From JAZREA01 sp045660545 (lineage in GTDB: Bacteria; Bacillota; Clostridia; Monoglobales; Firm-18), in the NCBI GenBank assembly GCA_045660545.1, contig JAZREA010000010.1:1-27478 (forward strand): DNA of 27,478 nucleotides. Reading direction: 5' to 3'. Position 1 is the stretch's first letter, and each line of letters opens with the position of its first letter. The notes below the pieces were generated by a model that was not told the origin of the DNA, did not search any database, and saw only the letters and a program-made list of their open reading frames with translations. A program made the position numbers and the translations under genes. Positions 17,103-24,262 of the stretch are shown in pieces.

Positions 17103-18191
17103 TTAAGCCTCCTCTTTAAGCTCTATTATCTCCTTGTAGCGAGCGGTTGACGAAGCGGACTTTTGCGCGCTTACGCTCTTGCCTTTGCTTATAATCTCTT
17201 CTACCTTTTTCGCCACATACGCCCTGTCGGTCTTGTCGCCGTACAAAAGTAAAACGTCCGCATCGTAGCCGTCTTTTGGGCTGTTTAGCTGTTCTAAAAG
17301 GTCAAGGTAAAGCGCAAAGCCGATAGCCCCGGACTTTCTGCCCATCTTCTTCATCAGCCTGTCGTACTGGCCACCCGCCAAAACGCCCTCACATATTCCG
17401 TCCAAAAAGCCCTTGAACACTATGCCGTTGTAATAGTTCATATCGTTTACTACGGAAAAGTCGATTATAACCTTGTCTGCAAACTCTGTTTTAGCGAGCA
17501 TGTCTGTAAGGTCTTTTAACTTTACAAGCGATTCGTCGTCGCCCACTATTTCAGACAACTTTAAAACCACGTCGGCAGGCTTGCCGTAAGCGGTAATAAA
17601 CAAAGAAAGCTTTTCAAAGTCGCCTAAGCAATCATATTCCTCGCAAAGCCTTTTAAGGTCGTGGCTGTTTTTCTCAGATATAAAGCCGATAGCCTTAGTC
17701 TGAAATGCCTTGCTTTGACAAACGGACTCTAAAACCGTAAGCAGCACGTCAAGGCTTGAAATTTCGAGAACAAAATTTTCCGAAACAGTCGCAAGACTCT
17801 TTGCCGCAAGGAGCAGCGTCTCGTATATGTCGTAAATGTCTATGTTGCCTATACATTCAAGGCCCGCCTGCATAATCTCTTTATACTGGCCTGTGCTTTC
17901 GGAAACGCGGTAAACGTTTTCGTTATAATACACCTTTTGCTTTGCGGATGCGTTGTCATCCCCGTTTTTGATTATCGAAAGTGTAACGTCCGGCTTTAAC
18001 GCCAAAAGCTTGCCGTTTGTATCGTTAAAGGTGATTATACGGTCGCTTACCAAGAAGTCCTTGTTTCTTATGTACAGCTCGTATTCCTCAAACTTACTCA
18101 TTTTAAACGGCTTGTAGCCGTAACTTCTATAAAGAGAACGAAGGGAATACACCGCCTTTTCTTCACTTTTCAGTAGTCTTTCATCTATCAT
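17103..18191 (-). CDS. hisZ: ATP phosphoribosyltransferase regulatory subunit
   Basis: A catalytically inactive histidyl-tRNA synthetase paralogue that activates short HisG and gives it histidine sensitivity. It has 362 residues and the class II synthetase core: LLALKPDVTLSI (motif 2 area), VYRVSESTGQYKEIMQAGLECIG, and GGQYDRLMKKMGRKSGAIGFAL. The C-terminal anticodon-binding domain of a true HisRS is missing, and the gene opens a his operon, so HisZ is strongly preferred. The ATG has AGGAGTG five bases upstream. It is the first gene of the operon, with a leader of about 100 nt. Confidence 0.95.
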   Translation of the reverse strand: MIDERLLKSEEKAVYSLRSLYRSYGYKPFKMSKFEEYELYIRNKDFLVSDRIITFNDTNGKLLALKPDVTLSIIKNGDDNASAKQKVYYNENVYRVSESTGQYKEIMQAGLECIGNIDIYDIYETLLLAAKSLATVSENFVLEISSLDVLLTVLESVCQSKAFQTKAIGFISEKNSHDLKRLCEEYDCLGDFEKLSLFITAYGKPADVVLKLSEIVGDDESLVKLKDLTDMLAKTEFADKVIIDFSVVNDMNYYNGIVFKGFLDGICEGVLAGGQYDRLMKKMGRKSGAIGFALYLDLLEQLNSPKDGYDADVLLLYGDKTDRAYVAKKVEEIISKGKSVSAQKSASSTARYKEIIELKEEA

Positions 18192-18271
18192 ATTTACACT
18201 CCTAACAGCAATGTGTTTTCAAATAAATTAGTGTTAAAATTACATTAAAGTCGCGTTTTCATAATCTCCAC

Positions 18272-18329
18272 TTTATCGCGCTAATGTGTTAACACGATAA
18301 ATTATACCATCAACAGACAACGTTGTCAA
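18272..18329 (-). promoter_or_regulatory. his operon promoter with two overlapping palindromes
   Basis: On the minus strand a fully consensus TTGACA (18324-18329) and TATAAT (18301-18306) are separated by 17 bp. A perfect 12-bp palindrome, GACAACGTTGTC (18316-18327), overlaps the -35 box. A perfect 10-bp palindrome, GTGTTAACAC (18286-18295), sits at the expected transcript start, within a larger TTTATCG...CGATAAA inverted repeat (18272-18301). The layout suggests a repressor binding two sites about 31 bp apart. The regulator is not encoded in this window. Confidence 0.75.
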
Positions 18330-18357
18330 TAGAAAAAGGTGATTTTATCTTGGCAAA

Positions 18358-18386
18358 TTGACATTATTTTATTAAAATGGTATAAT
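18358..18386 (+). promoter_or_regulatory. Consensus promoter of the FTR-like gene
   Basis: TTGACA (18358-18363) and TATAAT (18381-18386) are separated by 17 bp, a perfect sigma-A consensus. It fires away from the his promoter; the two -35 boxes are 28 bp apart. The strength suggests constitutive, fairly high transcription. Confidence 0.85.
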
Positions 18387-18417
18387 CTGCTTACAACATA
18401 TAAAGAGGTGACCTGTT

Positions 18418-18618
18418 TTGGGCGTAACTTTAAACACCAACGAAGAAGTAGTTAAAACAATACGCGAAGGGCTTAAAATGAAGGGCGGATATTGTCCTTG
18501 CCGCATAGAGAAAAAGCCCGAATACAAATGTATTTGCGAAGAGTTTAAACAGCAGATTAACGACCCCGATTTTGAAGGGTATTGCCACTGTATGTTGTAC
18601 TACAAATCAAAAGATTAA
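18418..18618 (+). CDS. Small ferredoxin:thioredoxin reductase catalytic-chain-like protein
   Basis: A 66-residue protein with six cysteines in three CxC pairs: Cys26/Cys28 (CPC), Cys38/Cys40 (CIC) and Cys56/Cys58 (CHC). The closing CHCMLYYK and opening CPCR resemble the catalytic beta chain of ferredoxin:thioredoxin reductase, which holds a [4Fe-4S] cluster beside a redox disulfide. The spacing between pairs (9 then 15 residues) differs from the plant/cyanobacterial pattern. The start is a TTG at 18418 with an excellent AGAGGTGA site six bases upstream; no ATG fits as well. Redox partners are not encoded nearby, so reductase activity is inferred from family only. Confidence 0.85.
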   Translation: MGVTLNTNEEVVKTIREGLKMKGGYCPCRIEKKPEYKCICEEFKQQINDPDFEGYCHCMLYYKSKD

Positions 18619-18619
18619 C

Positions 18620-18650
18620 AAAAAGCAGTTCCTTTTGGGGACTGCTTTTT
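18620..18650. terminator. Bidirectional intrinsic terminator after the FTR-like gene
   Basis: A 13-bp stem with one G-U pair joins 18620-18632 and 18638-18650 around a 5-nt loop. It begins with AAAAA and ends with TTTTT, so it can work in both directions. It sits between the convergent FTR-like gene (ends 18618) and ddh (ends 18662). Confidence 0.9.
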
Positions 18651-18661
18651 GTTATTTCAAA

Positions 18662-19642
18662 TTATAACAGGCTGGCTCTTAGCTCCTCTGCCGACTTGGG
18701 CGAAAGGTACGAAGGCGCAATGTCAAACACAGTCTTGCATCCGCTTTGGCCCTCCTGGTTCATTCTGTACACAGCGCGTGCGTACGCAACCAACACAGAC
18801 GACGTAAACTCAGGGTTGGAGTCGAGCTTTAAGCTGTACTCTATTATATGCTTGTTCTGGTTTTCAAGCCCGGTGCTGCCACACCGTATAACAAAGCCGC
18901 CGTGCGGGATACCGCTGTGGTCCTTTGCCATCTCCTGCGCTGTAATAAAGTGTACGGTTGTGTCGTAGTCAGCAAAGTAGTTGGGCATAGTCTTAATCTC
19001 ATTTTCAATTCTTGCCTTGTCTGCGCCTTCCTCGGCTACTACATAGCAATCTCTCTTATGCTTTTGTCTTACTGTAAGGTCGGGGTTTTCGCCCGAACGA
19101 ACTGCCAAAAGCGCATCTTCCACAGGGATTGTGTACTGCTTTGCATCCAGTACCCCCTCTATTCTGCGAATTGCGTCAGAATGGCCCTGGCTTACTCCCT
19201 TGCCCCAGAAAGTGTAGTCCTTACCGTCAGGCAAAATAGCCTCACCATAAAGCCTGTTTAAAGAGAACATACCCGGGTCCCAACCAACAGAAATAACAGC
19301 GACCTTGCCGCCCTCTTTTGCAGACTTATCCACGTTTTCAAAATGCGAAGGAATTTTCGCGTGTGTGTCAAAGCTGTCAACAACGTTAAAGTCCTTTGCA
19401 AAAAGCGGAGTCTGTACAGGCAAATCTGTTGCGCTTCCGCCGCATATAATCAAAACATCAAACTTACCTTTATGGTTTAAGATGTCGTTAATGTCATACA
19501 CCTTAGCCCCTGTAAGGGTCTTTACATCAGACGGATTTCTTCTTGAAAAGACGCCGTAAAGCTCTATATCTTCATTCTTTAAAACGGCACTTTCAACCCC
19601 GCGGCCCAAGTTGCCGTAACCTGCTATTGCAATTTTAAACAT
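18662..19642 (-). CDS. ddh: meso-diaminopimelate D-dehydrogenase
   Basis: Reductively aminates tetrahydrodipicolinate to meso-diaminopimelate with NADPH and ammonia in one step, supplying lysine and the cell-wall cross-linking residue. It has 326 residues, the usual size. The nucleotide-binding glycines are in IAGYGNLGRG (residues 6-15), followed by GVFSRRNP. The substrate region includes SVGWDPGMFSLNRL, GVSQGHSDAIRRIEGV and DHSGIPHGGF, all typical of Ddh rather than DapB. AGAGGGG lies seven bases before the ATG. It is monocistronic, with its own promoter and a terminator at 18620-18650. It implies that the succinylase/acetylase branch of DAP synthesis is not essential here. Confidence 0.95.
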   Translation of the reverse strand: MFKIAIAGYGNLGRGVESAVLKNEDIELYGVFSRRNPSDVKTLTGAKVYDINDILNHKGKFDVLIICGGSATDLPVQTPLFAKDFNVVDSFDTHAKIPSHFENVDKSAKEGGKVAVISVGWDPGMFSLNRLYGEAILPDGKDYTFWGKGVSQGHSDAIRRIEGVLDAKQYTIPVEDALLAVRSGENPDLTVRQKHKRDCYVVAEEGADKARIENEIKTMPNYFADYDTTVHFITAQEMAKDHSGIPHGGFVIRCGSTGLENQNKHIIEYSLKLDSNPEFTSSVLVAYARAVYRMNQEGQSGCKTVFDIAPSYLSPKSAEELRASLL

Positions 19643-19735
19643 TTATTATCCCCTCTTTTTGTGAACTAAAAAGACATTTTCAAAAATTAATATGTCCTGC
19701 ATCTTTTTTATTTATTAATAAACATCATATTTGAA

Positions 19736-19764
19736 ATTATACCACACCAAACAGTAGCCGTCAA
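19736..19764 (-). promoter_or_regulatory. Promoter of ddh
   Basis: On the minus strand TTGACG (19759-19764) lies 17 bp before TATAAT (19736-19741), 5/6 and 6/6 matches. The predicted leader to the ATG is about 85 nt. It contains a weak hairpin, AGGACAT pairing with ATGTCTT (within about 19670-19701), followed by a short T-run, which could cause partial termination. The leader is too short and lacks the conserved boxes for a lysine riboswitch. Confidence 0.75.
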
Positions 19765-19806
19765 ATTACAAAGGTGTTTCAAAAACGCGTAAGTCCAGGC
19801 GCAGCT

Positions 19807-21177
19807 TTATATATCGTCCGCAAGAATTTTACGCCTTTTCCATATTCCGCTTAAGAAATATACAAGCGACGGAATAGCGTAGCCGTACGGAGCAAGCGCA
19901 TAGCCAAGCACAAAGCCGTAAAAGCCAAAACCAAAATATATACCAAAAAGCCAGCTAAGTCCGATTCTTAATGCTACGCCGTCTAAAATCGAAAGCACCA
20001 TACCAAACTTTGCGTTCCCTATTCCCTGCACAAAAGCTCCTGTTCCGCGCATTATGGCAAACGGGATAAACATCCACACTATCGCCTTAATAAACGTGCC
20101 CGAAAGAGCGTGTACGCTTGTATCATCAGAAAAGAGCATAAACAGTTCTTTACCAATCCACAAATAAAGAGAAAGGAAAATCACCGTAAACGTCGCGGAG
20201 TAAATCCACGCCCAATGCACAACCTTTTGGGCGCGCTTTGACTTCTTCGCGGCTATATTCTGACTTATCATCGGCAGAGCCGCATACTGAATACCCATGG
20301 ATATCTTGTTCATAATATCATCGATTCTCACACCAACGCCAAAGGTAGCAGATTCTACAACGCCGAGTGAATTTATCATCGAATTTACATAAAGCATCGA
20401 AACATTAATAAAACCAGACTGAATCGCCATCGGCGTGCCTAAGCTTAATATCATTTTTACATATTTAAAAACAGGTTTAAAGCTTATAAGCTTAAAGTCA
20501 AAGCCAAAGGCGTCTTTGTTTATGTAAAGATAGTAAATTGAAAAAAGGAATGACACGGCCTGGCCAATAATTGTCGCCCACGCAGCACCTGCAACTCCCC
20601 ATCCCCATACTCCCGTAAAGAGAATATCAAGCACAAGGTTTACGACCGACGCAATACCGATAAAAAGAAGCGGTCTTTTAGAATCGCCCATACCTCTTAA
20701 AATAGCAGACACCATATTATATCCCGCTGTAAATATCATTCCAACGCCGCAAATAATCAGATAATCATTAGACATCAAAATCGACTCGGCGGGTATGTTC
20801 ATCAGCTTGATTACAAGGTTTTTTGACAAAAGAATTATAACCGAAAAGGCCAGCCCCATCGAAAGAATTACCGTAAAAAGTGTACCGATAATGCTATTGG
20901 TTTCTTTTCTCTTGTCAGCGCCTATTGCCTGCGCTATCAATATTTGCCCGCCGTTTGAAAAACCAAGGCAAACCATTGTCGCAAAATTCAGTATCGAGCT
21001 CGACTGCGAAACAGCAGAAAGTCCCGCCGTACCGACATATTTGCCGACGATAATCATATCAATCGTAGAGTAAAGCACCTGAAGCGCGTTTGACAGCATA
21101 AACGGTATCATAAGCGAAAAGAGCTGTCTTGCTATGCTCCCGTTAGTAAAATCTTTGGATAGTCTTGTCGTTCTCAT
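19807..21177 (-). CDS. MATE-family multidrug/sodium antiporter
   Basis: A 456-residue polytopic membrane protein with about 12 hydrophobic segments. The N-terminal region LFSLMIPFMLSNALQVLYST is followed by the MATE-typical IIVGKYVGTAGLSAVS and NGGQILIAQAIGA. A repeat of the first half is visible after about residue 240 (LGTPMAIQSGFINVSM). Such proteins use sodium or proton gradients to export cationic drugs or metabolites. The substrate cannot be told. It starts 41 bp after the SLH-domain gene and probably shares its promoter. Confidence 0.93.
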   Translation of the reverse strand: MRTTRLSKDFTNGSIARQLFSLMIPFMLSNALQVLYSTIDMIIVGKYVGTAGLSAVSQSSSILNFATMVCLGFSNGGQILIAQAIGADKRKETNSIIGTLFTVILSMGLAFSVIILLSKNLVIKLMNIPAESILMSNDYLIICGVGMIFTAGYNMVSAILRGMGDSKRPLLFIGIASVVNLVLDILFTGVWGWGVAGAAWATIIGQAVSFLFSIYYLYINKDAFGFDFKLISFKPVFKYVKMILSLGTPMAIQSGFINVSMLYVNSMINSLGVVESATFGVGVRIDDIMNKISMGIQYAALPMISQNIAAKKSKRAQKVVHWAWIYSATFTVIFLSLYLWIGKELFMLFSDDTSVHALSGTFIKAIVWMFIPFAIMRGTGAFVQGIGNAKFGMVLSILDGVALRIGLSWLFGIYFGFGFYGFVLGYALAPYGYAIPSLVYFLSGIWKRRKILADDI

Positions 21178-21218
21178 TTTAAGTTTCGTTCCTTTTTGTT
21201 TATATATTTCACGCTACA

Positions 21219-21896
21219 CTATCTGTAAGCATATACACCATACAGCCTTAAAAAAGTAATGTAGCATTGTTCCTTTGTATAATGTGACTTTGGCGCATAC
21301 TCTATATCGGATACGCCCTTCATAACATCCCACTGGTACATATACCGAACAGCGCTGTCCGCCCATGATGAAATTTCCTCTGCATCATAAAACGCATCAA
21401 CGCCCTCGCTTTTGGGCCCCAGCTTTACGCCCGAGCCATAACAGAAGTACACCCTCAAAAGCATAGTTGCGGCTTCTTCTCGTGTGATAAAGGTGTCAGG
21501 GTCGAATCTGCCGTCTCCTCTTCCGTTAACGATGCAGATTGAATTTGCACATTTAATATAATACTCGTATTTTGAATCCTCAATATCAGTAAAGGTGTTT
21601 TCCAAAAACGTTAATTGATTGCCCTCGGAATCTACATGTTCCAAAAGATACCACTCTACAAAATCAGCAACTTCCATCTCAAAATGACGTGCCGCAAACA
21701 TAACCGCAATTTTAGCAAATTCTGCTCTGGTAATATTGCTCTTATAATCATTTTGCATATCTTCGGGGACAATGCCAAGACTGATTGCCTCCTCCACTTC
21801 CGCCTTTGCCCAGAGAGAAACTTCTGTGCCGCTTGCGAAAGCAGTACTGCAAAAAACAAACAATATAGTAAACAGTATAATCGTAATTTTTTTCAT
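21219..21896 (-). CDS. Exported protein with three S-layer homology repeats
   Basis: A 225-residue protein with a signal peptide (MKKIT... to ...STAFA, cut near residue 21) and essentially nothing except three SLH repeats. Repeat 1 covers about residues 28-70 (NITRAEFAKIAVMFA), repeat 2 about 95-148 (GDGRFDPDTFITREEAATMLLRVY) and repeat 3 about 165-222 (YAPKSHYTKEQCYITFLRLYG). SLH domains bind pyruvylated secondary cell-wall polymers, so it should stay at the cell surface. With no passenger domain it may be a wall-bound adaptor. GGAGTGA lies directly before the ATG. Function beyond wall anchoring is unknown. Confidence 0.88.
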   Translation of the reverse strand: MKKITIILFTILFVFCSTAFASGTEVSLWAKAEVEEAISLGIVPEDMQNDYKSNITRAEFAKIAVMFAARHFEMEVADFVEWYLLEHVDSEGNQLTFLENTFTDIEDSKYEYYIKCANSICIVNGRGDGRFDPDTFITREEAATMLLRVYFCYGSGVKLGPKSEGVDAFYDAEEISSWADSAVRYMYQWDVMKGVSDIEYAPKSHYTKEQCYITFLRLYGVYAYR

Positions 21897-21929
21897 TCAC
21901 TCCACGCCTTCGATTTTCAATATAAAATA

Positions 21930-21958
21930 ATTTTAACATATTTCGCCATATTTTTCAA
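21930..21958 (-). promoter_or_regulatory. Promoter of the SLH-MATE gene pair
   Basis: On the minus strand TTGAAA (21953-21958) is followed after 17 bp by TAAAAT (21930-21935), 34 bp before the SLH start codon. The matches are 5/6 and 5/6. Confidence 0.6.
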
Positions 21959-22012
21959 CAAAAAATAGGCGGTATCAAAAAAAGGTAAACGGGCGTCGGA
22001 TATTAAAAAAAC

Positions 22013-22039
22013 ATACGCTCCAAAAGGTTTGGAGCGTAT
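22013..22039 (-). terminator. Intrinsic terminator after madM
   Basis: A perfect 12-bp stem, ATACGCTCCAAA (22013-22024) with TTTGGAGCGTAT (22028-22039), has a 3-nt loop. Read on the minus strand it is followed by GTTTTTTTAATA, a clear U-tract, 26 bp after the madM stop codon. It ends the right-hand metabolic operon. Confidence 0.9.
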
Positions 22040-22064
22040 ATGAATATTGCCTTTATTATACAAT

Positions 22065-22838
22065 TTATAACAAAAACAGTCTTACTAACGGATACAAAAC
22101 TGAAGGGCAAAGCAAGCATCCTAATCCTGTGTAGAATGTAGCTGTCATCGCAGCATATGGCACCAAGCTTACATCTATTGCTGCCAAGCCTACTGTTGTT
22201 CCGCTTGCCGATCCCATAAGACCGCCAAATATCATTGCAGAACGAGGGGTTGTAACCCCAACTTTCTTGGCAAAAAACGGTGTAAGCAACATTATGGCAA
22301 TAGATTTAAACAAGCCGCAAGCAATAGATATTGCAACAACTATCGAGTCAGCGCCAATCGCCGCCCCTGTAACGGGACCAACAATAAATGTGACTGTGCC
22401 TGCCGCTATTGTAGAAACACTTACAGCATCAGTGTAGCCAAATGCAAGAGCAACTATAGCACCTGTTAAAAATGAAATGATAATACCAAGTAAAGGAGAA
22501 AGTACTCCAATCAGTCCGCACTTTTTTATTTCTGAAAATTTTGCGCCATACGATGTGGAGATAATCGCAAAATCGCGAAGTGAAGACCCGCCCAAAATGC
22601 CAAGTCCTGCAAATATGCTTATATCAGATAAGCCCTTTGAACCGCCTGTTACTCTTCCACCTACATATGCTAAAACCAAGCCTAAAAATATGGCAATTGC
22701 AGAACTATGTATTTTCCCGCGTGTGATTTTGGCAGATACAAAATTGGAAAACATTGAAATAATTCCAACAACCAAAAACGACATTACGAGTGCGTTTTTA
22801 ACAAAAAGTTCGGTGATAATATCTAAAATTGTTTTCAT
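22065..22838 (-). CDS. madM: Malonate-type sodium symporter, large subunit MadM
   Basis: A 257-residue, very hydrophobic membrane protein that I recognise as the MadM subunit of the two-component MadLM carrier, known for sodium-coupled malonate uptake in Malonomonas rubra. Glycine-rich segments such as FAGLGILGGSSLRDFAI, FIVGPVTGAAIGADSIVVAISI and MIFGGLMGSASGTTVGLAAID fit the family. The length is normal and no frame damage is seen. Its ATG overlaps the madL stop by 4 nt, ensuring paired translation. No malonate decarboxylase or malonyl-CoA synthetase gene is in the window, so malonate as substrate is an inference from family alone. Confidence 0.82.
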   Translation of the reverse strand: MKTILDIITELFVKNALVMSFLVVGIISMFSNFVSAKITRGKIHSSAIAIFLGLVLAYVGGRVTGGSKGLSDISIFAGLGILGGSSLRDFAIISTSYGAKFSEIKKCGLIGVLSPLLGIIISFLTGAIVALAFGYTDAVSVSTIAAGTVTFIVGPVTGAAIGADSIVVAISIACGLFKSIAIMLLTPFFAKKVGVTTPRSAMIFGGLMGSASGTTVGLAAIDVSLVPYAAMTATFYTGLGCLLCPSVLYPLVRLFLL

Positions 22839-23224
22839 GCTTCCAACTCCGCTTTCTGTTCTTCTTTATCTTTTTTAATACCGGCACGGTTTAAAAGTGA
22901 CACCAAAACAAATACAATAATTACTGATGCAAATCCTGCAACCAAAGCAAGAACACCACCTGATATTGCACCAAAAACATTTTGAGAGGCCGCCATTGCA
23001 ATGGCAATTGGAATATACATTCCTTTCCAAAAATTAAGCCCATTTTCATATCCTTTTGGTAATTTGTCAGATATCCTTTTTGAGTTTGTAACCAACAAAA
23101 GCAGTAACATTGCAAACCCGACGCCACCGACATCGGAATCAAGACCTATAAGAAGTCCCAATAAATTGCCAACCAGCGAGCCAATAAACATGCATGCAGA
23201 CAAAAGTGCCACACCGTATATCAC
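22835..23224 (-). CDS. madL: Malonate-type transporter, small subunit MadL
   Basis: A 129-residue membrane protein with about four hydrophobic stretches, matching MadL in size and in its opening MIYGVALLSACMFIGSLVG and the segment DVGGVGFAMLLLLLVTN. The C-terminal tail is charged (KKDKEEQKAELEA) and should be cytoplasmic. The start is a GTG with AAGGGA about 10 nt upstream. An ATG 10 bp earlier is out of frame. It begins 34 bp after the NagB-like gene and is coupled to madM, so the carrier is co-expressed with the enzymes upstream. Confidence 0.82.
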   Translation of the reverse strand: MIYGVALLSACMFIGSLVGNLLGLLIGLDSDVGGVGFAMLLLLLVTNSKRISDKLPKGYENGLNFWKGMYIPIAIAMAASQNVFGAISGGVLALVAGFASVIIVFVLVSLLNRAGIKKDKEEQKAELEA

Positions 23225-23258
23225 TATATAACATTCCCTTCATTTGTTCTTGTGAAAA

Positions 23259-24233
23259 TTAATATCCTACTTTTTCCCAACATTCAAATGGTGCTGCAAG
23301 CTCTTCGCTTATATACACCTGAGTCTTCTTTGTCTGAAGCATTGAGCTTGGGAGATATGGAGTAACAGGACCATGTGTGCAAAGACGGCTTGTCATTCTC
23401 TGCCAAGACGAGAATGTGCCGCATGTTGCAAGCGCATGAACCTCTATTCTTTCCTTAGCACGCATTACATCGAGTGGTCCGATAGTTGCTGCACACGGCG
23501 GAACATTAGCGATATCACCGGACTGTCCGAATGTACCGTTCAAAGAGTTCTGCATAATTGTCATTGGGTGAAGCTTAACTATCTGTGCAGGCTGATTGAG
23601 CCACTCTTCGATGTCGCCACTACCAATAAATTCAGGAATAGGATCAACAAAGGCCATATGTCCTGCCCATCCAGGAGAAGTGGACGCGATATCTGCACCT
23701 GTTCCTTCTGTGATATCATCAATTATCTTTGAATAATCCTTGATGTTTGCGTTTGTAGGGAAATGAACATTTTCCATAGGCATACGGAGCTTTTCGTCAA
23801 TCTGATAGTAGAGATATTTAATCATAGAATGCGCAAAGCCTGCTTCGTATGTAATAGGAGCGATATTGCCAGCTTCATCTGCCCACTCATCCTCTGCTAC
23901 AAGATGAACCTTGCTGCAATCGATGCCGAAATAGTTGATGAGCTGTGCAAGCGGAATATAAGTGTCAGGTTCCGGGTTACCAAGTATCATTGTGAAGCTC
24001 TTGCCTGCTTCTGATGCGGCTCTCAAGCGTTCAAAAAGTGTCGCAATAAGAACAGGATGAGGGTTCATCATAACCTTTACGTTAAATTCAGGATGCCACC
24101 AGTCTTCTCTCTTTTCAAGGTCTTTGCCGCTAAGACTACGAACGTAATCACAAACCTTCTTGTCCTTAAAAGGAACAAATTCATGCGGCTGAAAATCAAA
24201 TTTTGTTGCCGGATCTGTAATAAAGTTGTTCAT
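23259..24233 (-). CDS. Divergent glucosamine-6-phosphate deaminase (NagB)-like protein
   Basis: A 324-residue protein of the NagB/6-phosphogluconolactonase fold, about 80 residues longer than NagB, mostly in an N-terminal extension. The family frame is recognisable: an EDEW motif (114-117) where NagB has MDEY, PGWAGHMAF (187-195) where NagB has VDGHIAF, and late blocks GPLDVMRAKE and HGPVTPYLPSSML. Key NagB positions are changed: the phosphate loop GGTP is EPDT (88-91), the catalytic Asp before GH is Ala190, and the GxxK phosphate lysine is absent (CGTFSS, 271-276). Its substrate is therefore probably not glucosamine-6-phosphate. GGAGAG precedes the ATG. It is in an operon with the M20 hydrolase and madLM. 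Confidence 0.75.
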   Translation of the reverse strand: MNNFITDPATKFDFQPHEFVPFKDKKVCDYVRSLSGKDLEKREDWWHPEFNVKVMMNPHPVLIATLFERLRAASEAGKSFTMILGNPEPDTYIPLAQLINYFGIDCSKVHLVAEDEWADEAGNIAPITYEAGFAHSMIKYLYYQIDEKLRMPMENVHFPTNANIKDYSKIIDDITEGTGADIASTSPGWAGHMAFVDPIPEFIGSGDIEEWLNQPAQIVKLHPMTIMQNSLNGTFGQSGDIANVPPCAATIGPLDVMRAKERIEVHALATCGTFSSWQRMTSRLCTHGPVTPYLPSSMLQTKKTQVYISEELAAPFECWEKVGY

Positions 24234-24262
24234 TATTTTCTCTCCTTTTATCTTTTATTTAA

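Noticed and set aside
18192..18294. T-box or other RNA attenuator in the his leader
   Set aside because: The leader is only about 100 nt from the predicted start, and I find no T-box sequence and no terminator/antiterminator pair with a U-tract.
19643..19735. Lysine riboswitch upstream of ddh
   Set aside because: The leader is about 85 nt, roughly half the size of a lysine riboswitch, and shows only one weak hairpin.
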